Assembly: GCF_001700325.1 (NCBI RefSeq)
Contig: NZ_MATO01000016.1
Span: forward strand, 1 to 64,000
DNA: 64,000 bases
From: Caryophanon latum
GTDB taxonomy: Bacteria; Bacillota; Bacilli; Bacillales_A; Planococcaceae
Direction of reading: 5' to 3'
Positions 1-10,740 of this stretch are shown piece after piece (position 1 is the first letter of the stretch; every line of letters starts with the position of its first letter). The notes beneath the pieces were generated by a model, which did no database searches, was not told where the DNA came from, and saw nothing but the letters and a program-made list of their open reading frames with translations. The position numbers and the translations under genes are program-made.

Positions 1-118
1 TGACCAACATCGTGTTCGCCGCCGAGCCCCAGGAATTTATCTGCCTCGAGTAACCGCAGAGGCAAAGCGAGCCGCAATACGCTTCTGCCAATTGATTGGC
101 TAATCAACACGCTTGTAG
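1..118 (+). repeat. 3' part of the intergenic hairpin element, with tail
   Basis: This is the right-hand part of the repeat family described at 4929-5141. It has the segment around ATCGTGTTCGCCGCCGAGC, then a GAGTAACCGCAG block, then AAAGCGAGCCGCAATACGC, and ends in the tail GGCTAATCAACACGCTTGTA (98-117). The same order of blocks is found on the minus strand at 63798-64000 and in part at 24540-24630. No gene is visible here. Confidence 0.8.
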
Positions 119-463
119 GAAAAGCAAAAATTTTTTGCGACCAGTAATCGTAAAGGCACCCGAGACGAAAATCGCAGAACAAAGGCTACGTTCTTAGCGT
201 CTATGCAACAACGCCATTGTGACTAACATCGTGTTGCCATCCGCGAAAAGCGTCCGTCGAAACAAAAGAGTGAACGGTTACAGTATTAAGTTCAATGTAT
301 ATAGCGCTTTTATCGGCGCAATAAAATCACATGTGTACTATGAATTAGCGGGCATTTGAAATGAAGGTGTGACGCAAAACTTCATGAAACATAAGGTAAT
401 TTGCAGTAGATTTTGATATGATAATGAAGTACGTTCGATTTGTAGTCAGTGGAGGAAAAGTAA
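119..463. other. Intergenic region upstream of uppS with repeat fragments
   Basis: There is no credible gene. Positions 122-158 resemble the block at 24540-24590 (AATTTTTTGCGACCAGTAATCG), and 220-235 resemble the ACATCGTGTT block of the repeat family, so this looks like decayed repeat material. Further right, a TGATATGAT extended -10-like sequence at 414-422 could serve uppS, but no good -35 is visible. A GGAGG ribosome binding site lies at 451-455. Confidence 0.5.
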
Positions 464-1258
464 ATGTTAAAAAAATGGTTCGGGAAAACGGAAACGTTGC
501 CGCTAAATGAATCTTTTGAAGAACGTGTACAACAGGCGACTGAGCATACGGTGCCAACGCATATCGCCATTATTATGGATGGCAACGGACGCTGGGCGAA
601 GAAGCGTAACTTGCCGCGTGTTGCGGGGCATCATGAAGGCATGAAAACAGTGCGCAAAATTACACGTTTTGCAGACCGACTTGGCGTCAAGGCGTTAACG
701 GTGTATGCATTTTCAACAGAAAACTGGAAGCGACCACGCACCGAAGTAGAATTTATTATGAAGTTGCCGCAGGAGTTTTTAGGTGATTTTTTACCAGAGA
801 TGATTGAGCGTAACATTCGTGTTGAAACAATCGGAGAGCCAGAGCAATTGCCAGCGCATACGAGAAAGTCGTTAGCTGAAGCGATGGAGGCAACGAAGCA
901 TAATACAGGGCTTGTGTTAACATTTGCACTCAATTACGGCAGTCGTGCTGAAATTATTCAAGCAACGCAAAAAATTGCGCAAGCTGTACAAGCAGGGGAA
1001 TTGCGCGTAGAAGATATTACCGAGCAAACGATGAATGAGGCATTAATGACGGCAAGCTTACCTGAGCCAGAATTGTTAATACGCACAAGTGGAGAGGTGC
1101 GTTTAAGCAATTTTATGCTATGGCAGTTGGCGTATACAGAGTTTTTCTTTACCGATATTAATTGGCCTGATTTTTCGGAGGAGCATTTGCTAGAAGCGGT
1201 TGAAAGCTTTCAAGGAAGAGATCGTCGCTTTGGCGGATTAAAAGGAGGAGAAGCGTAG
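464..1258 (+). CDS. uppS: Undecaprenyl diphosphate synthase (isoprenyl transferase)
   Basis: UppS is a cis-prenyltransferase. It condenses isopentenyl diphosphate units onto farnesyl diphosphate to make the C55 lipid carrier for peptidoglycan and teichoic acids, and acts at the cytoplasmic face of the membrane. The 264-residue protein has the family motif MDGNGRWAKKR at residues 38-48, with the catalytic Asp at 39, and the C-terminal RTSGEVRLSNF block near 207-217. The length is normal. The ATG follows GGAGG by eight bases. The stop codon overlaps the GTG of cdsA by one base, so the two are translationally coupled, as in other Bacillales, where frr lies just upstream. Confidence 0.97.
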   Translation: MLKKWFGKTETLPLNESFEERVQQATEHTVPTHIAIIMDGNGRWAKKRNLPRVAGHHEGMKTVRKITRFADRLGVKALTVYAFSTENWKRPRTEVEFIMKLPQEFLGDFLPEMIERNIRVETIGEPEQLPAHTRKSLAEAMEATKHNTGLVLTFALNYGSRAEIIQATQKIAQAVQAGELRVEDITEQTMNEALMTASLPEPELLIRTSGEVRLSNFMLWQLAYTEFFFTDINWPDFSEEHLLEAVESFQGRDRRFGGLKGGEA

Positions 1259-2049
1259 TGAAAACACGCATGATCACAGGTGTAGTGGCAGCAGCTCTTT
1301 TCATTCCATTTGTGCTATATGGCGGTTTACCTTGGTCGATTTTAGTGTATGCACTTGCGGCGATTTCAATGTATGAGTTGCTGAAGATGAAGGATATATC
1401 GATTTTCTCAGCGCCAGGCGTCATGGGGACATTGGCGCTATTTGTTTTGCTGTTACCGACACAATGGGCAGTGAAGTTACAGGAATGGACGACGTATGAC
1501 AAGCTAGAGCTATTATTTTTAGTTGTATTAGCGCTACTTGTTTATTCAGTTGTTGTGAAAAATAAATTTACGTTTGATGGCATTGGCTTTATTATTATGA
1601 GCGCGATGTATGTCGGACTTGGTTTTCATTATTTCATCGAAGCACGTGCAGAAGGTGTTGTTTATTTAATTTTTGCGTTCGTTGTCGTATGGACGACGGA
1701 TTCAGGCGCATATTTTACAGGGCGCAAATTTGGAAAACGCAAACTATGGCCGCACATTTCACCGAACAAAACGGTGGAAGGCTTTGTCGGCGGTATCGTC
1801 ATCGCGATTATTGCCGCGGTGATCATGGAGCTGATTTATCCGTTTGCACCTTCTTGGACGATGCTTATTATTGTAACGATTATTTGCTCGATTTTCGGAC
1901 AAATTGGTGACTTAGTGGAGTCTGCGATTAAGCGTCATTACAACGTGAAAGATTCAGGGCGCATTTTACCTGGACATGGTGGTATTTTAGACCGCTTCGA
2001 TAGTTTATTATTCGTTATACCGCTTTTACATTTTTTACACTTTATGTAG
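1258..2049 (+). CDS. cdsA: Phosphatidate cytidylyltransferase
   Basis: CdsA is an integral membrane enzyme that forms CDP-diacylglycerol from phosphatidic acid and CTP, the precursor for PgsA (encoded near 43.6 kb) and other phospholipid synthases. The 263 residues are mostly hydrophobic helices. They carry DSGAYFTGRKFGK in the middle and the CdsA signature near the C-terminus (about residues 217-252), with GDLVESAIKR, KDSGRILPGHGG and LDRFDS. The start is GTG at 1258, preceded by AAAGGAGGAG inside uppS. It belongs to the uppS-cdsA-dxr-rseP cluster, and dxr follows after 22 bp. Confidence 0.97.
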   Translation: MKTRMITGVVAAALFIPFVLYGGLPWSILVYALAAISMYELLKMKDISIFSAPGVMGTLALFVLLLPTQWAVKLQEWTTYDKLELLFLVVLALLVYSVVVKNKFTFDGIGFIIMSAMYVGLGFHYFIEARAEGVVYLIFAFVVVWTTDSGAYFTGRKFGKRKLWPHISPNKTVEGFVGGIVIAIIAAVIMELIYPFAPSWTMLIIVTIICSIFGQIGDLVESAIKRHYNVKDSGRILPGHGGILDRFDSLLFVIPLLHFLHFM

Positions 2050-2071
2050 TGTCGGAAAGGACTTATAACAA

Positions 2072-3217
2072 ATGAAAAAAATTAGTTTACTCGGTGCAAC
2101 TGGTTCGATTGGCTTGCAGACGATTGATATTTTAGAGCAACACGCAGATCAATTTCAGCTTGTTGCATTTTCATCAGGACGCAATATGGAGGCGACGCGC
2201 AATATTTTACGTAAGCTAACACCACAGCTCGTATCAGTAATGACTGCTGACGATGCACATGCACTACAGCAGGAGTTTCCAAACGTAGCGTTTACATATG
2301 GCAACGACGGACTTGTCGAAGTGGCGACGCATCCAGAAACGACGGTGCTCGTCAATGCGGTGCTAGGCAGTGTCGGGCTGGCGTCAACGCTTGCGGCTAT
2401 TCGCATGGGCAAAACGATTGCGATTGCGAATAAAGAAACGCTCGTAACAGCGGGGCATTTAGTAATGAGCGAGGCGAAGAAATATAACGCACCGATTTTA
2501 CCAGTAGATAGCGAGCATTCAGCGTTATTCCAGTCAATGAACGGCGAAAACATAAAGCGCATTGAGCGTTTAATTTTAACCGCTTCTGGTGGCTCATTCC
2601 GCGATAAAACACGTGCCGAGCTTGAAGGTGTAACGGTAAAGGATGCGCTGAACCATCCAAACTGGTCAATGGGTGCAAAAATTACGATTGACTCGGCGAC
2701 GATGATGAACAAAGGGCTTGAAGTGATCGAAGCACACGTTTTATTCGATATGCCGTATGACAATATCGACGTGTTATTGCACCGTGAAAGCATCATTCAT
2801 TCGATGGTTGAATATAGCGATACGAGCGTCATGGCACAGCTTGGTTCACCAGATATGCGCGTGCCGATTCAGTACGCACTTAGCTATCCAGACCGTCTGC
2901 CGATTGCGAATGCACAGCGCTTAAACTTAGCACAAATCGGTCAGTTGCACTTTAAAGAAGTGGATTTTGATCGTTATCGTGCGCTGAAGCTTGCGTACGA
3001 TGCAGGGCGTGCAGGTGGAACGGTGTTAACGGCGATGAACGCGGCGAATGAAGCGGCAGTTGCACTGTTTTTAGATGAGAAAATTACGTTTTTACAAATT
3101 GAAGAGTGCATCGAGCGTGTGATGGATGCACACAACAACATTTTACTGCCGGATTTAGAGACAATTTTAGCGGTAGATAGTGAAACGAGAAAAATTGTGC
3201 AGAGCATGGTAAAATAA
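2072..3217 (+). CDS. dxr: 1-deoxy-D-xylulose 5-phosphate reductoisomerase
   Basis: Dxr catalyses the committed step of the MEP isoprenoid pathway, making MEP from DXP with NADPH and a divalent metal. The 381-residue protein starts [14 protein letters not shown], a Rossmann motif at 8-14. The metal-binding segment [10 protein letters not shown] lies at about 145-154 and [20 protein letters not shown] in the middle, both typical of the family. The length is normal. It feeds the same isoprenoid route as UppS in this operon. The ATG sits behind GGAAAGGA with longish spacing. Confidence 0.97.
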   Translation: MKKISLLGATGSIGLQTIDILEQHADQFQLVAFSSGRNMEATRNILRKLTPQLVSVMTADDAHALQQEFPNVAFTYGNDGLVEVATHPETTVLVNAVLGSVGLASTLAAIRMGKTIAIANKETLVTAGHLVMSEAKKYNAPILPVDSEHSALFQSMNGENIKRIERLILTASGGSFRDKTRAELEGVTVKDALNHPNWSMGAKITIDSATMMNKGLEVIEAHVLFDMPYDNIDVLLHRESIIHSMVEYSDTSVMAQLGSPDMRVPIQYALSYPDRLPIANAQRLNLAQIGQLHFKEVDFDRYRALKLAYDAGRAGGTVLTAMNAANEAAVALFLDEKITFLQIEECIERVMDAHNNILLPDLETILAVDSETRKIVQSMVK

Positions 3218-3248
3218 GCAAAAGCATTGAGAGATGAGGGTGACAAGT

Positions 3249-4514
3249 ATGCAAACAGTTTTAGCCTTTATCGTCATTTTCGGTGGGCTTGTTTTTTTCC
3301 ATGAGCTTGGACATTTCTTATTTGCAAAACGTGCGGGTATTATGGTGCGCGAGTTTGCGATTGGGATGGGACCGAAAATTTTTGGCGTCACAAAGGGCGA
3401 AACCATTTATACGATTCGTTTATTACCAGTTGGTGGTTATGTGCGCATGGCGGGCGAGGATACAGACAGTGTAGAGCTAAAGCCAGGCTACCGCATTGGT
3501 GTCATTTTAAATGATGACAATGAAATCGAAAAAATGTATTTCAATCAAAACAAAACGTATCCGAACATTTACTTTTTAGAGGTGGAGCGTGCGGATTTAA
3601 ACCGCGAGCTATGGGTGGAAGGCTATAACGAGGACGAGGAGCTTGTGCGCTTTAACGTTGCGCGCAATGCAGTGCTTGTCGAAAATGGTGTAGAAACAAT
3701 TATCGCACCGTACGATCGCCAATTTAATTCAAAATCAGTTGGCGCGCGTACGATGACGATTTTTGCAGGGCCGTTATTTAACTTTATTTTAGCGTTCTTT
3801 ATTTTTATGGCACTGGGCTTTATGCAAGGTGTACCAACGAACGAGCCGATCATTACGAAAGTTGTGCCAGAATCACCAGCTGCAGTTGCGGGTATGGAAG
3901 ATGGCGACCTCGTAACGAACATTAACGGTACGACCATTTCGGAGTGGAATGACTTAGTTGCGATCGTGCAGGAGTCGCCAAAGGAATCGCTAACGGTAAA
4001 TGTTGAACGTGATGGAGCGCCACTTACGTTAACGATGACACCAGAAGTCATTGAGCAAGACGGTGAGCAGTTTGGACAAATTGGTGTGCAGTACGCTTCG
4101 CCGATGGAACGTATCGTCAACCCGCTTGAAGCGGCATGGTACGGCGCTGTATCAACATATGAAGGGACAATTCGTATTTTTGAAGCGTTAGGCGATTTAG
4201 TGACAGGGCAATTCTCACTGGATAAGTTAAACGGTCCAGTCGGCATTTATAAAACGACGGAAATGGTCGCAGAAGACGGTGTGTTCCAGCTAATGCACTG
4301 GGCAGCGATGCTTTCGATTAACCTTGGTATTATGAATTTACTGCCATTGCCGGCGCTTGACGGAGGACGTTTAATGTTCTTCGCAGTGGAAGCGGTGCGC
4401 GGCAAGCCAATTGATAGCCAAAAAGAAGGCATGGTGCACTTTGTCGGCATTATGCTGCTAATGGCGTTAATGGTTGCCGTAACGTGGAACGATATTCAAA
4501 ACTTTTTCTTCTAA
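3249..4514 (+). CDS. rseP: Site-2 intramembrane metalloprotease (RseP/RasP)
   Basis: RseP is a zinc metalloprotease that cleaves transmembrane substrates such as anti-sigma factors and remnant signal peptides. HELGH is at residues 18-22 within the first membrane helix. A PDZ domain lies near 190-275 (GMEDGDLVTNING). The third metal ligand motif NLLPLPALDGGR is near the C-terminus, followed by the last helix. I chose ATG 3249 because GAGGGTGAC ends at the right distance; ATG 3234 overlaps that ribosome binding site. The resulting 421 residues match the usual length of about 420. Confidence 0.96.
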   Translation: MQTVLAFIVIFGGLVFFHELGHFLFAKRAGIMVREFAIGMGPKIFGVTKGETIYTIRLLPVGGYVRMAGEDTDSVELKPGYRIGVILNDDNEIEKMYFNQNKTYPNIYFLEVERADLNRELWVEGYNEDEELVRFNVARNAVLVENGVETIIAPYDRQFNSKSVGARTMTIFAGPLFNFILAFFIFMALGFMQGVPTNEPIITKVVPESPAAVAGMEDGDLVTNINGTTISEWNDLVAIVQESPKESLTVNVERDGAPLTLTMTPEVIEQDGEQFGQIGVQYASPMERIVNPLEAAWYGAVSTYEGTIRIFEALGDLVTGQFSLDKLNGPVGIYKTTEMVAEDGVFQLMHWAAMLSINLGIMNLLPLPALDGGRLMFFAVEAVRGKPIDSQKEGMVHFVGIMLLMALMVAVTWNDIQNFFF

Positions 4515-4576
4515 ATTCGTCCGTATGTGGCGAAACAATGGTAAAATAGCACAGTATATTGAACTGTGGCATGTCG

Positions 4577-4623
4577 TTGGCTTTGAGTGGATTTGTCAAA
4601 TATTGACTAGCACTCAAAGCCAA
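4577..4623. terminator. Nested palindrome downstream of rseP
   Basis: A perfect 13-bp inverted repeat has arms TTGGCTTTGAGTG (4577-4589) and CACTCAAAGCCAA (4611-4623). The loop itself contains a GTCAA/TTGAC hairpin. Only a weak T-rich stretch follows (ATTTGATTAT), so it may be a poor terminator of the uppS-rseP operon, or a protein or RNA processing site. Confidence 0.5.
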
Positions 4624-4675
4624 ATTTGATTATGCTAAACATGGGCGTGTTGATTAGCTGATTGTAGTGTCTCAT

Positions 4676-4797
4676 GTTGCTTTTCACATCGAGGCAGGCT
4701 TTCCGCGGGCGTGGCTTGAGCCTCCTCACCGCAAGCGGTTGCGGGGTCTCAAGTCTCACGCTTATCCCGCTGGAGTCCGCCTCTCGTTTCAAGCAAC
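4676..4797 (-). repeat. Type A hairpin repeat
   Basis: A 122-bp palindromic element. The outer arms are GTTGCTT and AAGCAAC. The base is GAGGCAGGCTTTCCGCGGGC opposite CCCGCTGGAGTCCGCCTC, and the inner stem is CTTGAG/CTCAAG around a GC-rich tip. Read on the minus strand it has the same order as the copies at 33920-34078 and 24233-24470. A tail-like piece (GCGTGTTGATTAGC, 4645-4658) lies next to it, also in minus orientation. Together with the next element it fills the gap between rseP and proS. Confidence 0.85.
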
Positions 4798-4928
4798 AGC
4801 AGTTTCCTACGTGATCAGTAATGAATTACAGTATAATACATGCTTAAGGCTTAAAATGTTCGATGTGTATTCTATAGCACAATCGAGGTCGTTTCTTGTA
4901 TTCATGTATAACCTGTAATGTTTAATGG

Positions 4929-5141
4929 CTGGAAGCGTCGCGGCAAGACTCCTAGGGGAATAGCTCGTGCCTCAAGATCCCACAGACACGAAGAATGAGT
5001 GTCGAGGAGGCTTGAGGAAGGCGATAAGCGCCACGTCCATGTGGCATCGCCTTCATGACAAACTTCGTGTTCGCCGCCGAGCCCCAGAACTTTTGCGACG
5101 AGTAACCGCAGGAGCACCGCGAAGCCGCATGACGCGACCAG
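4929..5141 (+). repeat. Type B hairpin repeat with 38-nt internal hairpin
   Basis: The outer arms CTGG..GCGTC and GACGCGACCAG enclose CGCGGCAAGACTCCTAGGGG and the closing half near GCCCCAG. Within it lies a separate hairpin at 5017-5054: GAAGGCGAT, a GCCAC/GTGGC inner stem, then ATCGCCTTC. The same hairpin with paired base changes is found at 24310-24347 and 63951-63988. The tail motif GCTAATCAAACAC occurs at 5201-5213, just before proS. No gene is seen in 4798-4928; a TATAAT at 4832-4837 lacks a good -35. Confidence 0.85.
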
Positions 5142-5249
5142 ACATACATGAGAGCCATTAGTGACTGTTCGCATATATATGGTGAGCTGCTGATTCACTA
5201 GCTAATCAAACACATGAAACATATTAACTTAAAAGGTGGAACTTTTATT

Positions 5250-6956
5250 ATGAAACAAAGTAAAACATTTATTCCAACATTGCGTGAAGTACCAGCAGAT
5301 GCGGACGTAAAATCGCACAAGCAATTGCTACGTGCAGGCTTCATTCGTCAAAATGCGAGCGGTATTTATTCATATTTACCACTTGGTCGTCGCGTATTAG
5401 CGAACATCGAGCAAATTGTGCGTGAGGAAATGGAAGCCATTAATGCAATCGAATTATTAATGCCAGCAATGCAAGCAGCGGAGCTTTGGCAAGAATCAGG
5501 TCGTTGGGAAGCATACGGTCCAGAGCTTATGCGCTTAAAAGATCGTCATGACCGCGATTTCGCATTAGGAGCAACTCACGAAGAGGTGATTACTTCTTTA
5601 GTGCGCGACGAAGTGAAATCATACAAAAAATTACCGTTATCACTGTACCAAATTCAAACGAAATTCCGCGATGAAAAACGTCCACGCTTCGGCTTGTTAC
5701 GCGGTCGTGAGTTCATTATGAAGGATGCATACTCATTCCATGCGACGCGCGAATCATTAGATGAAACGTATGACGATATGTACCGCGCATACTCAAACAT
5801 TTTTACGCGCCTTGGTTTAAACTTCCGTGCGGTAATTGCAGACGCTGGTTCAATCGGTGGTAAAGGGACGCACGAATTCATGGTGCTATCTGAAATCGGG
5901 GAAGATACAATCGCATACTCAGATTCTTCTGATTATGCAGCGAACATTGAAATGGCTGAAGTTGTAACACAATATACAGCGAGCGACTTGCCGATGAACG
6001 ATATTGATAAAGTAGCAACACCAGATCAAAAGTCAATCGAAGAAGTGTCAGCTTTCTTAAACGTGCCAGCTGACAACTGCATTAAAACGTTAGTGTTTAA
6101 CGTAGACGGTGAGTTAGTCGTTGTGTTAGCGCGCGGCGACCACGAAATTAACGACATTAAATTAAAAAATGCGTTAGAAGCAACGTCTGTTGAATTAGCG
6201 GATGAAAAAGATGTGCTTGCATTAATCGGCGCAAACATTGGCTCAATCGGTCCGGTGAAATTACCAGTAGATGTGAAAGTCGTTGCGGATAAAGCGATTA
6301 AATCAATTCGTAACGGTGTTGCTGGTGCGAATGAAGACGGCTTCCACTACGTAAACGTCAATCCAGAGCGTGACTTTGCGGTAAACGATTATTTAGACAT
6401 TCGCTTCGTTCAAGTAGGCGATCCTTCTCCAGATGGGCAAGGGGTTATTCAGTTCGCTGAAGGTATTGAAGTTGGTCATATTTTCAAGCTAGGTACAACG
6501 TATTCAGAAAAAATGGGTGCAACGTTTTTAGATGATCAAGGGAAAGCGAAACCGTTCATTATGGGTTGCTACGGCATCGGGGTGTCACGTATTTTAGCGG
6601 CAGTGGCAGAGCAGTTCCAAGACGAAAGTGGCTTTACATGGCCGAAGCAATTAGCGCCATATGATGTACATTTAGTGCCGGTAAACACGAAAGACGAAGC
6701 GCAAGTTAGTTTAGCAGATGATTTATATTCTTTATTAAAATCATATCGCTACGACGTGTTATATGACGACCGTGCAGAGCGTGCAGGTGTGAAGTTTGCA
6801 GACGCAGACTTAATCGGCTTACCAGTGCGTGTAACAGTTGGTAAAAAAGCTTCTGAAGGTTTAGTTGAAGTGAAATTCCGTCAAACTGGCGAATCATTCG
6901 AATGGCAAAAAGAAGAGTTAATCGACCGTTTAAATGAGTTTTTCCGCACAAACTAA
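5250..6956 (+). CDS. proS: Prolyl-tRNA synthetase (bacterial type with editing domain)
   Basis: ProS charges tRNA-Pro with proline and clears mischarged Ala-tRNA-Pro through an inserted editing domain. The 568-residue protein has class II motif 2 in [17 protein letters not shown] (near 130-150), a YbaK-like insertion at about 220-400, motif 3 in [17 protein letters not shown] (near 440), and a C-terminal anticodon-binding domain. ATG 5250 is preceded by AAAGGTGGA at good spacing; the upstream in-frame ATG at 5214 has no ribosome binding site. I see no T-box leader. A terminator follows at 7021. Confidence 0.97.
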   Translation: MKQSKTFIPTLREVPADADVKSHKQLLRAGFIRQNASGIYSYLPLGRRVLANIEQIVREEMEAINAIELLMPAMQAAELWQESGRWEAYGPELMRLKDRHDRDFALGATHEEVITSLVRDEVKSYKKLPLSLYQIQTKFRDEKRPRFGLLRGREFIMKDAYSFHATRESLDETYDDMYRAYSNIFTRLGLNFRAVIADAGSIGGKGTHEFMVLSEIGEDTIAYSDSSDYAANIEMAEVVTQYTASDLPMNDIDKVATPDQKSIEEVSAFLNVPADNCIKTLVFNVDGELVVVLARGDHEINDIKLKNALEATSVELADEKDVLALIGANIGSIGPVKLPVDVKVVADKAIKSIRNGVAGANEDGFHYVNVNPERDFAVNDYLDIRFVQVGDPSPDGQGVIQFAEGIEVGHIFKLGTTYSEKMGATFLDDQGKAKPFIMGCYGIGVSRILAAVAEQFQDESGFTWPKQLAPYDVHLVPVNTKDEAQVSLADDLYSLLKSYRYDVLYDDRAERAGVKFADADLIGLPVRVTVGKKASEGLVEVKFRQTGESFEWQKEELIDRLNEFFRTN

Positions 6957-7020
6957 TTCGTGGAAAGACACGCTTGAAACAGATAAAATAAAAGTAGAGT
7001 GTGTAGCGCATTTTACAAAA

Positions 7021-7056
7021 TTAGAGCTGGCGTAGCTACGCCAGCTCTAATTTTTT
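7021..7056 (+). terminator. Rho-independent terminator after proS
   Basis: A perfect palindrome (TTAGAGCTGGCGTAG and CTACGCCAGCTCTAA) is directly followed by six T residues. It separates proS from polC. Confidence 0.92.
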
Positions 7057-7094
7057 CGCGCGAGCACAGATTGAAGAAAGTGTAGGTGACAACT

Positions 7095-10032
7095 ATGTCA
7101 ACGACTCAGGAGGCGCAGCAACGCTTTCAAATTTTATTACAGCAGCTCGATTTAACAGAGGATGTGTACATGTCATTTTTTGAACGCGGGGAATTAACGC
7201 GTATGACGGTGCATAAAACGAATCGACAGTGGCATTTTCATGTGAAGCTACCGCAAATTTTACCGTATAAATTATATGAATTATTCATCGTGCGACTGCG
7301 AGAGCGCTTTTCCGGCATTGCTGCGATTCAGCTAACGCTTGCGACGGAGCACCCTGAAGTAACAGCAGCACTTGTCCATGATTATTGGCAATTAGTGCTT
7401 GAAAGTATGGACGGGCTTTCACCGCCGATGCGCGAGCGCTTCAGCAGCCAACAACCACAGTGGACAGGTAATAAATTGCAGCTCGTTTGTGCGCAGCAAG
7501 TGGAATATTTAACGTGCAAAAATAAGTACGCAAATATTATTTCGGAGCATTACGGTTATTTCGGCTTCCCGCATATGCACGTTGAATTTGATTTACAGGA
7601 AAATCGCGATGAGTTCGAGCGCATGCAGCAGGAGTTTTTAGAGCAACGTTCACGTGAGGAGGAGGCGCTTAGCCAACAGGCGATTCAGATGGCGCAACGT
7701 AGTTTACGTGCAAGTAAAGAGGAGGAAGCAGCAGCTGAGCAAAATATCCCAGCAGGACCGATTCAAATTGGTAAGCCATTGCAAGACGTTAGCCAAATTA
7801 CAGAGCTAAAGCGCATTCAAGAGGAGGAGCGTTTCGTCGTTGTAGAAGGGTATGTGTTTGACGTCGAAGTAAAAGAGCTAAAATCAGGGCGCTATATTGC
7901 GACGCTAAAAATTACCGATTACACCGATTCGTTCATCGTCAAAATGTTCTCGAACTCAAAGCAGGACGTGGCGCTCATGTCGATGCTGAAAACGGGTATG
8001 TGGGTGCGCGTCGGTGGTGGCGTGCAAAATGATACGTACTTGCGCGACTTAGTGATTATGGGGCGCTCGATTACCGAAATTTCGCGTGAATCGCGTAAAG
8101 ATACGGCAAAGCCTGAAGAAAAGCGTGTGGAGCTTCATTTACATACGCCGATGAGCCAAATGGATGCAGTGACACCAGTAAGTAAGCTCGTTGCACAGGC
8201 TGCCAAATGGGGACACCCTGCCGTTGCGATTACCGATCACGCCGTCGTGCAATCATTCCCTGAGGCGTACGCAGCCGGCAAGAAAAACGGCATTAAAATT
8301 TTGTACGGCTTAGAGGCATATTTAGTCGATGACGGTGTGCCGATTGCGTATGACGTTGAGCATATCGATTTAGAAAACGCTACGTATGTCGTATTTGACG
8401 TTGAGACGACTGGTTTATCTGCGGTGTACGATACGATTATTGAGCTTGCGGCGGTGAAAATTCGAAACGGTGAAAAAATCGATGAATTTTCGAGCTTTGC
8501 GAATCCGCACCATAAATTATCGGCAACGACAATCGAGTTAACAGGCATTGAAGATAAAGATGTAGAAAACGCACCGGAAGTCGAGGAAGTTATTCGCAAG
8601 TTCCACGATTGGATCGGCGACGACAGCATTTTAGTTGCCCATAATGCATCGTTTGATATGGGCTTTTTGTACACGTCGTATAAAAAGTTTCATATTGCGA
8701 CGACGCACCCAGTCATTGATACGCTTGAGCTTGCGCGTTTTTTATATCCAGATATGAAGTCGCATCGTTTAAACGTGCTATGTAAAAAGTTCAACATCGA
8801 TTTAACGCAGCATCACCGCGCTATTTATGACTGTCGTGCTACCGGAGATTTGTTGCTGCATTTGATGAAGGAAACGGTGGAAAAGTATGACATTGTGTAC
8901 CATGACGATTTGAATAAATACGTCGGTGAGGGAGATTCGTACAAGCGTGCGCGTCCGTATCACTGCACGATTTTAGCAGTCGATGATGACGGCTTAAAAA
9001 ACTTGTTTAAAATTGTGTCCGATGCGCATGTGAAAACGTATTACCGCGTGCCTCGTGTAACGCGCTCGTCGCTTATGCAGTATCGCAAAGGCTTAATTGT
9101 CGGAAGCGGCTGTGATAAAGGGGAAGTATTCGAAGGGATGATGCAAAAGCAGCCTGAAGAAGTCGAGGAAATGGCGAAGTTTTACGACTACATCGAAATT
9201 ATGCCAAAGCCGGTATACGCGCATTTGTTAGAAGGTGAGCGTGTACAAAATGAATTTCAGCTAGAGGATATTATTCGAAAAATCGTGAAGCTTGGTAAAA
9301 AGCTAGGCAAGCCGGTCGTTGCAACAGGAAACGTCCATTATTTAAACAAAGAAGATGCGATGTTCCGCCAAATTTTAATCGGCTCACAAGGCGGGGCAAA
9401 TGCGCTCAATCGCTACAAGCTACCGGAAGTGCATTTTCGCACGACGAACGAAATGCTTTCGGAGTTTGACTTTTTAGGTGAGGAGCTCGCAAAAGAAGTT
9501 GTTGTGACGAACACGCAGCTAATTGCCAACATGATTGGCGATGTGAAGCCGATTAAAGACGATTTATATACACCGAAAATTGAAGGCTCTGATGAAGAAG
9601 TAACGAATTTGACGTATGAAATGGCGCATGCGATTTACGGTGAGACGTTACCGGACATTGTCGAAGCGCGCATTCAAAAGGAGCTGAAGTCGATTTTAGG
9701 GCACGGTTTCGGGGTAATTTATTTAATTTCGGCAAAGCTCGTAAAAAAATCACTCGCAGACGGTTACTTAGTAGGCTCGCGTGGCTCGGTCGGCTCCTCG
9801 CTCGTCGCGACGTTTATGGAAATTACCGAAGTAAATCCATTGCCACCGCATTACATTTGCCCAGATTGTAAACATTCTGAGTTTATCGCGGATGGCTCGG
9901 TTGCGTCAGGCTACGATTTACCGAACAAGCAATGCCCAAAATGTGGCGCCGATTATAAAAAGGACGGGCAAGACATTCCGTTCGAAACGTTCCTTGGGTT
10001 TAAAGGGGATAAAGTTCCAGATATTGACTTAA
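7095..10032 (+). CDS. polC: DNA polymerase III PolC, 5' exon
   Basis: This is the first exon of the Gram-positive replicative polymerase PolC, encoding about 979 residues. In order it has the N-terminal domain, an OB fold (VVVEGYVFDVEVKELKSG), a PHP domain (HLHTPMSQMDAV near 345), an inserted DEDDh proofreading exonuclease (VFDVETTGL near 433), the rest of PHP, a zinc motif (CPDC and CPKC, about 920-955) and the start of the palm. It ends at the catalytic KVPDIDL. Translation running into the intron would stop at 10049. ATG 7095 has AGGTGA five bases upstream and is preferred over the in-frame GTG at 7086. It continues at 10942 in the same frame. Confidence 0.95.
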
Positions 10033-10740
10033 GTGCGACACGTTGCTAGTTGAAAAGACTAGCCACCATTATTGGTAGAACTGCTATTTCGAAGTGTGGA
10101 ATGACGGAGTAACGCCCCGAAACACACTCGCTGAAGCTACGACATGCAAGCGGATGACTGCAAAACTGAAACTTGTATGAAGCTCGTTAAAGTAGGCTGA
10201 AGTTCACCCAAACAGTACGGCTGTGGAAAGGGAGACATCCTGTGAATGATAGGTCTGGCGTCTAAAAACTTCCTATGGTTAGAATCAGTACAATGACTGG
10301 GACGAACCCTCGATTGACTTTTCGTGAATATCACGTAGTAGAAATGCTATGGGGTCCAAATTAGGGCTTCTAGGTATGGATGAGTAAGCGTTTGGTTATG
10401 AAAATCCATCTTGTGTTACAGGCACATGCAAGCCGAGCGGAATTTAGGGGGAACCTAAGGGAAGATGTACAGATAGAAATAGTGGAACGTGTGAAGCTCC
10501 GAACGTAAGAGGAAGTTGCATTCCGATGACGACGGTGTAAGGAAAGGCTTTTGGCTATAACTTACTTAAACGGAGTGGCAGTAGTGCCGTAGTACCGATT
10601 AATGAAATGCCGAAGATGACTGAATATCCAATAGGTCGGAGGATAAAACATTTCAGAGGGAAGGGCACAAGTCGTTTTCGTTCAAGCTTGTTGATTTATT
10701 TTGCATAGTAGTCTACGAGTAACGTTAAGATAGTGCAATC

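Noticed and set aside
2155-2796. Long minus-strand ORF opposite dxr (and similar ones opposite rseP and ftsK)
   Set aside because: Shadow frame of a certain gene, with no ribosome binding site and Ser-rich translation typical of antisense frames.
5010-5090. CRISPR-like array from recurring intergenic repeats
   Set aside because: Copies are far apart, in both orientations and of variable length, with no regular spacers and no cas genes.
4902-5198. Short ORFs across the hairpin repeats (also at 19365-19787, 24167-24466 and 63775-63993)
   Set aside because: They follow the palindromes on both strands, lack ribosome binding sites and resemble no protein; they arise from GC-rich repeat sequence.
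5142-5249. T-box leader before proS
   Set aside because: No T-box sequence or antiterminator is visible; the gap is filled by the local repeats.
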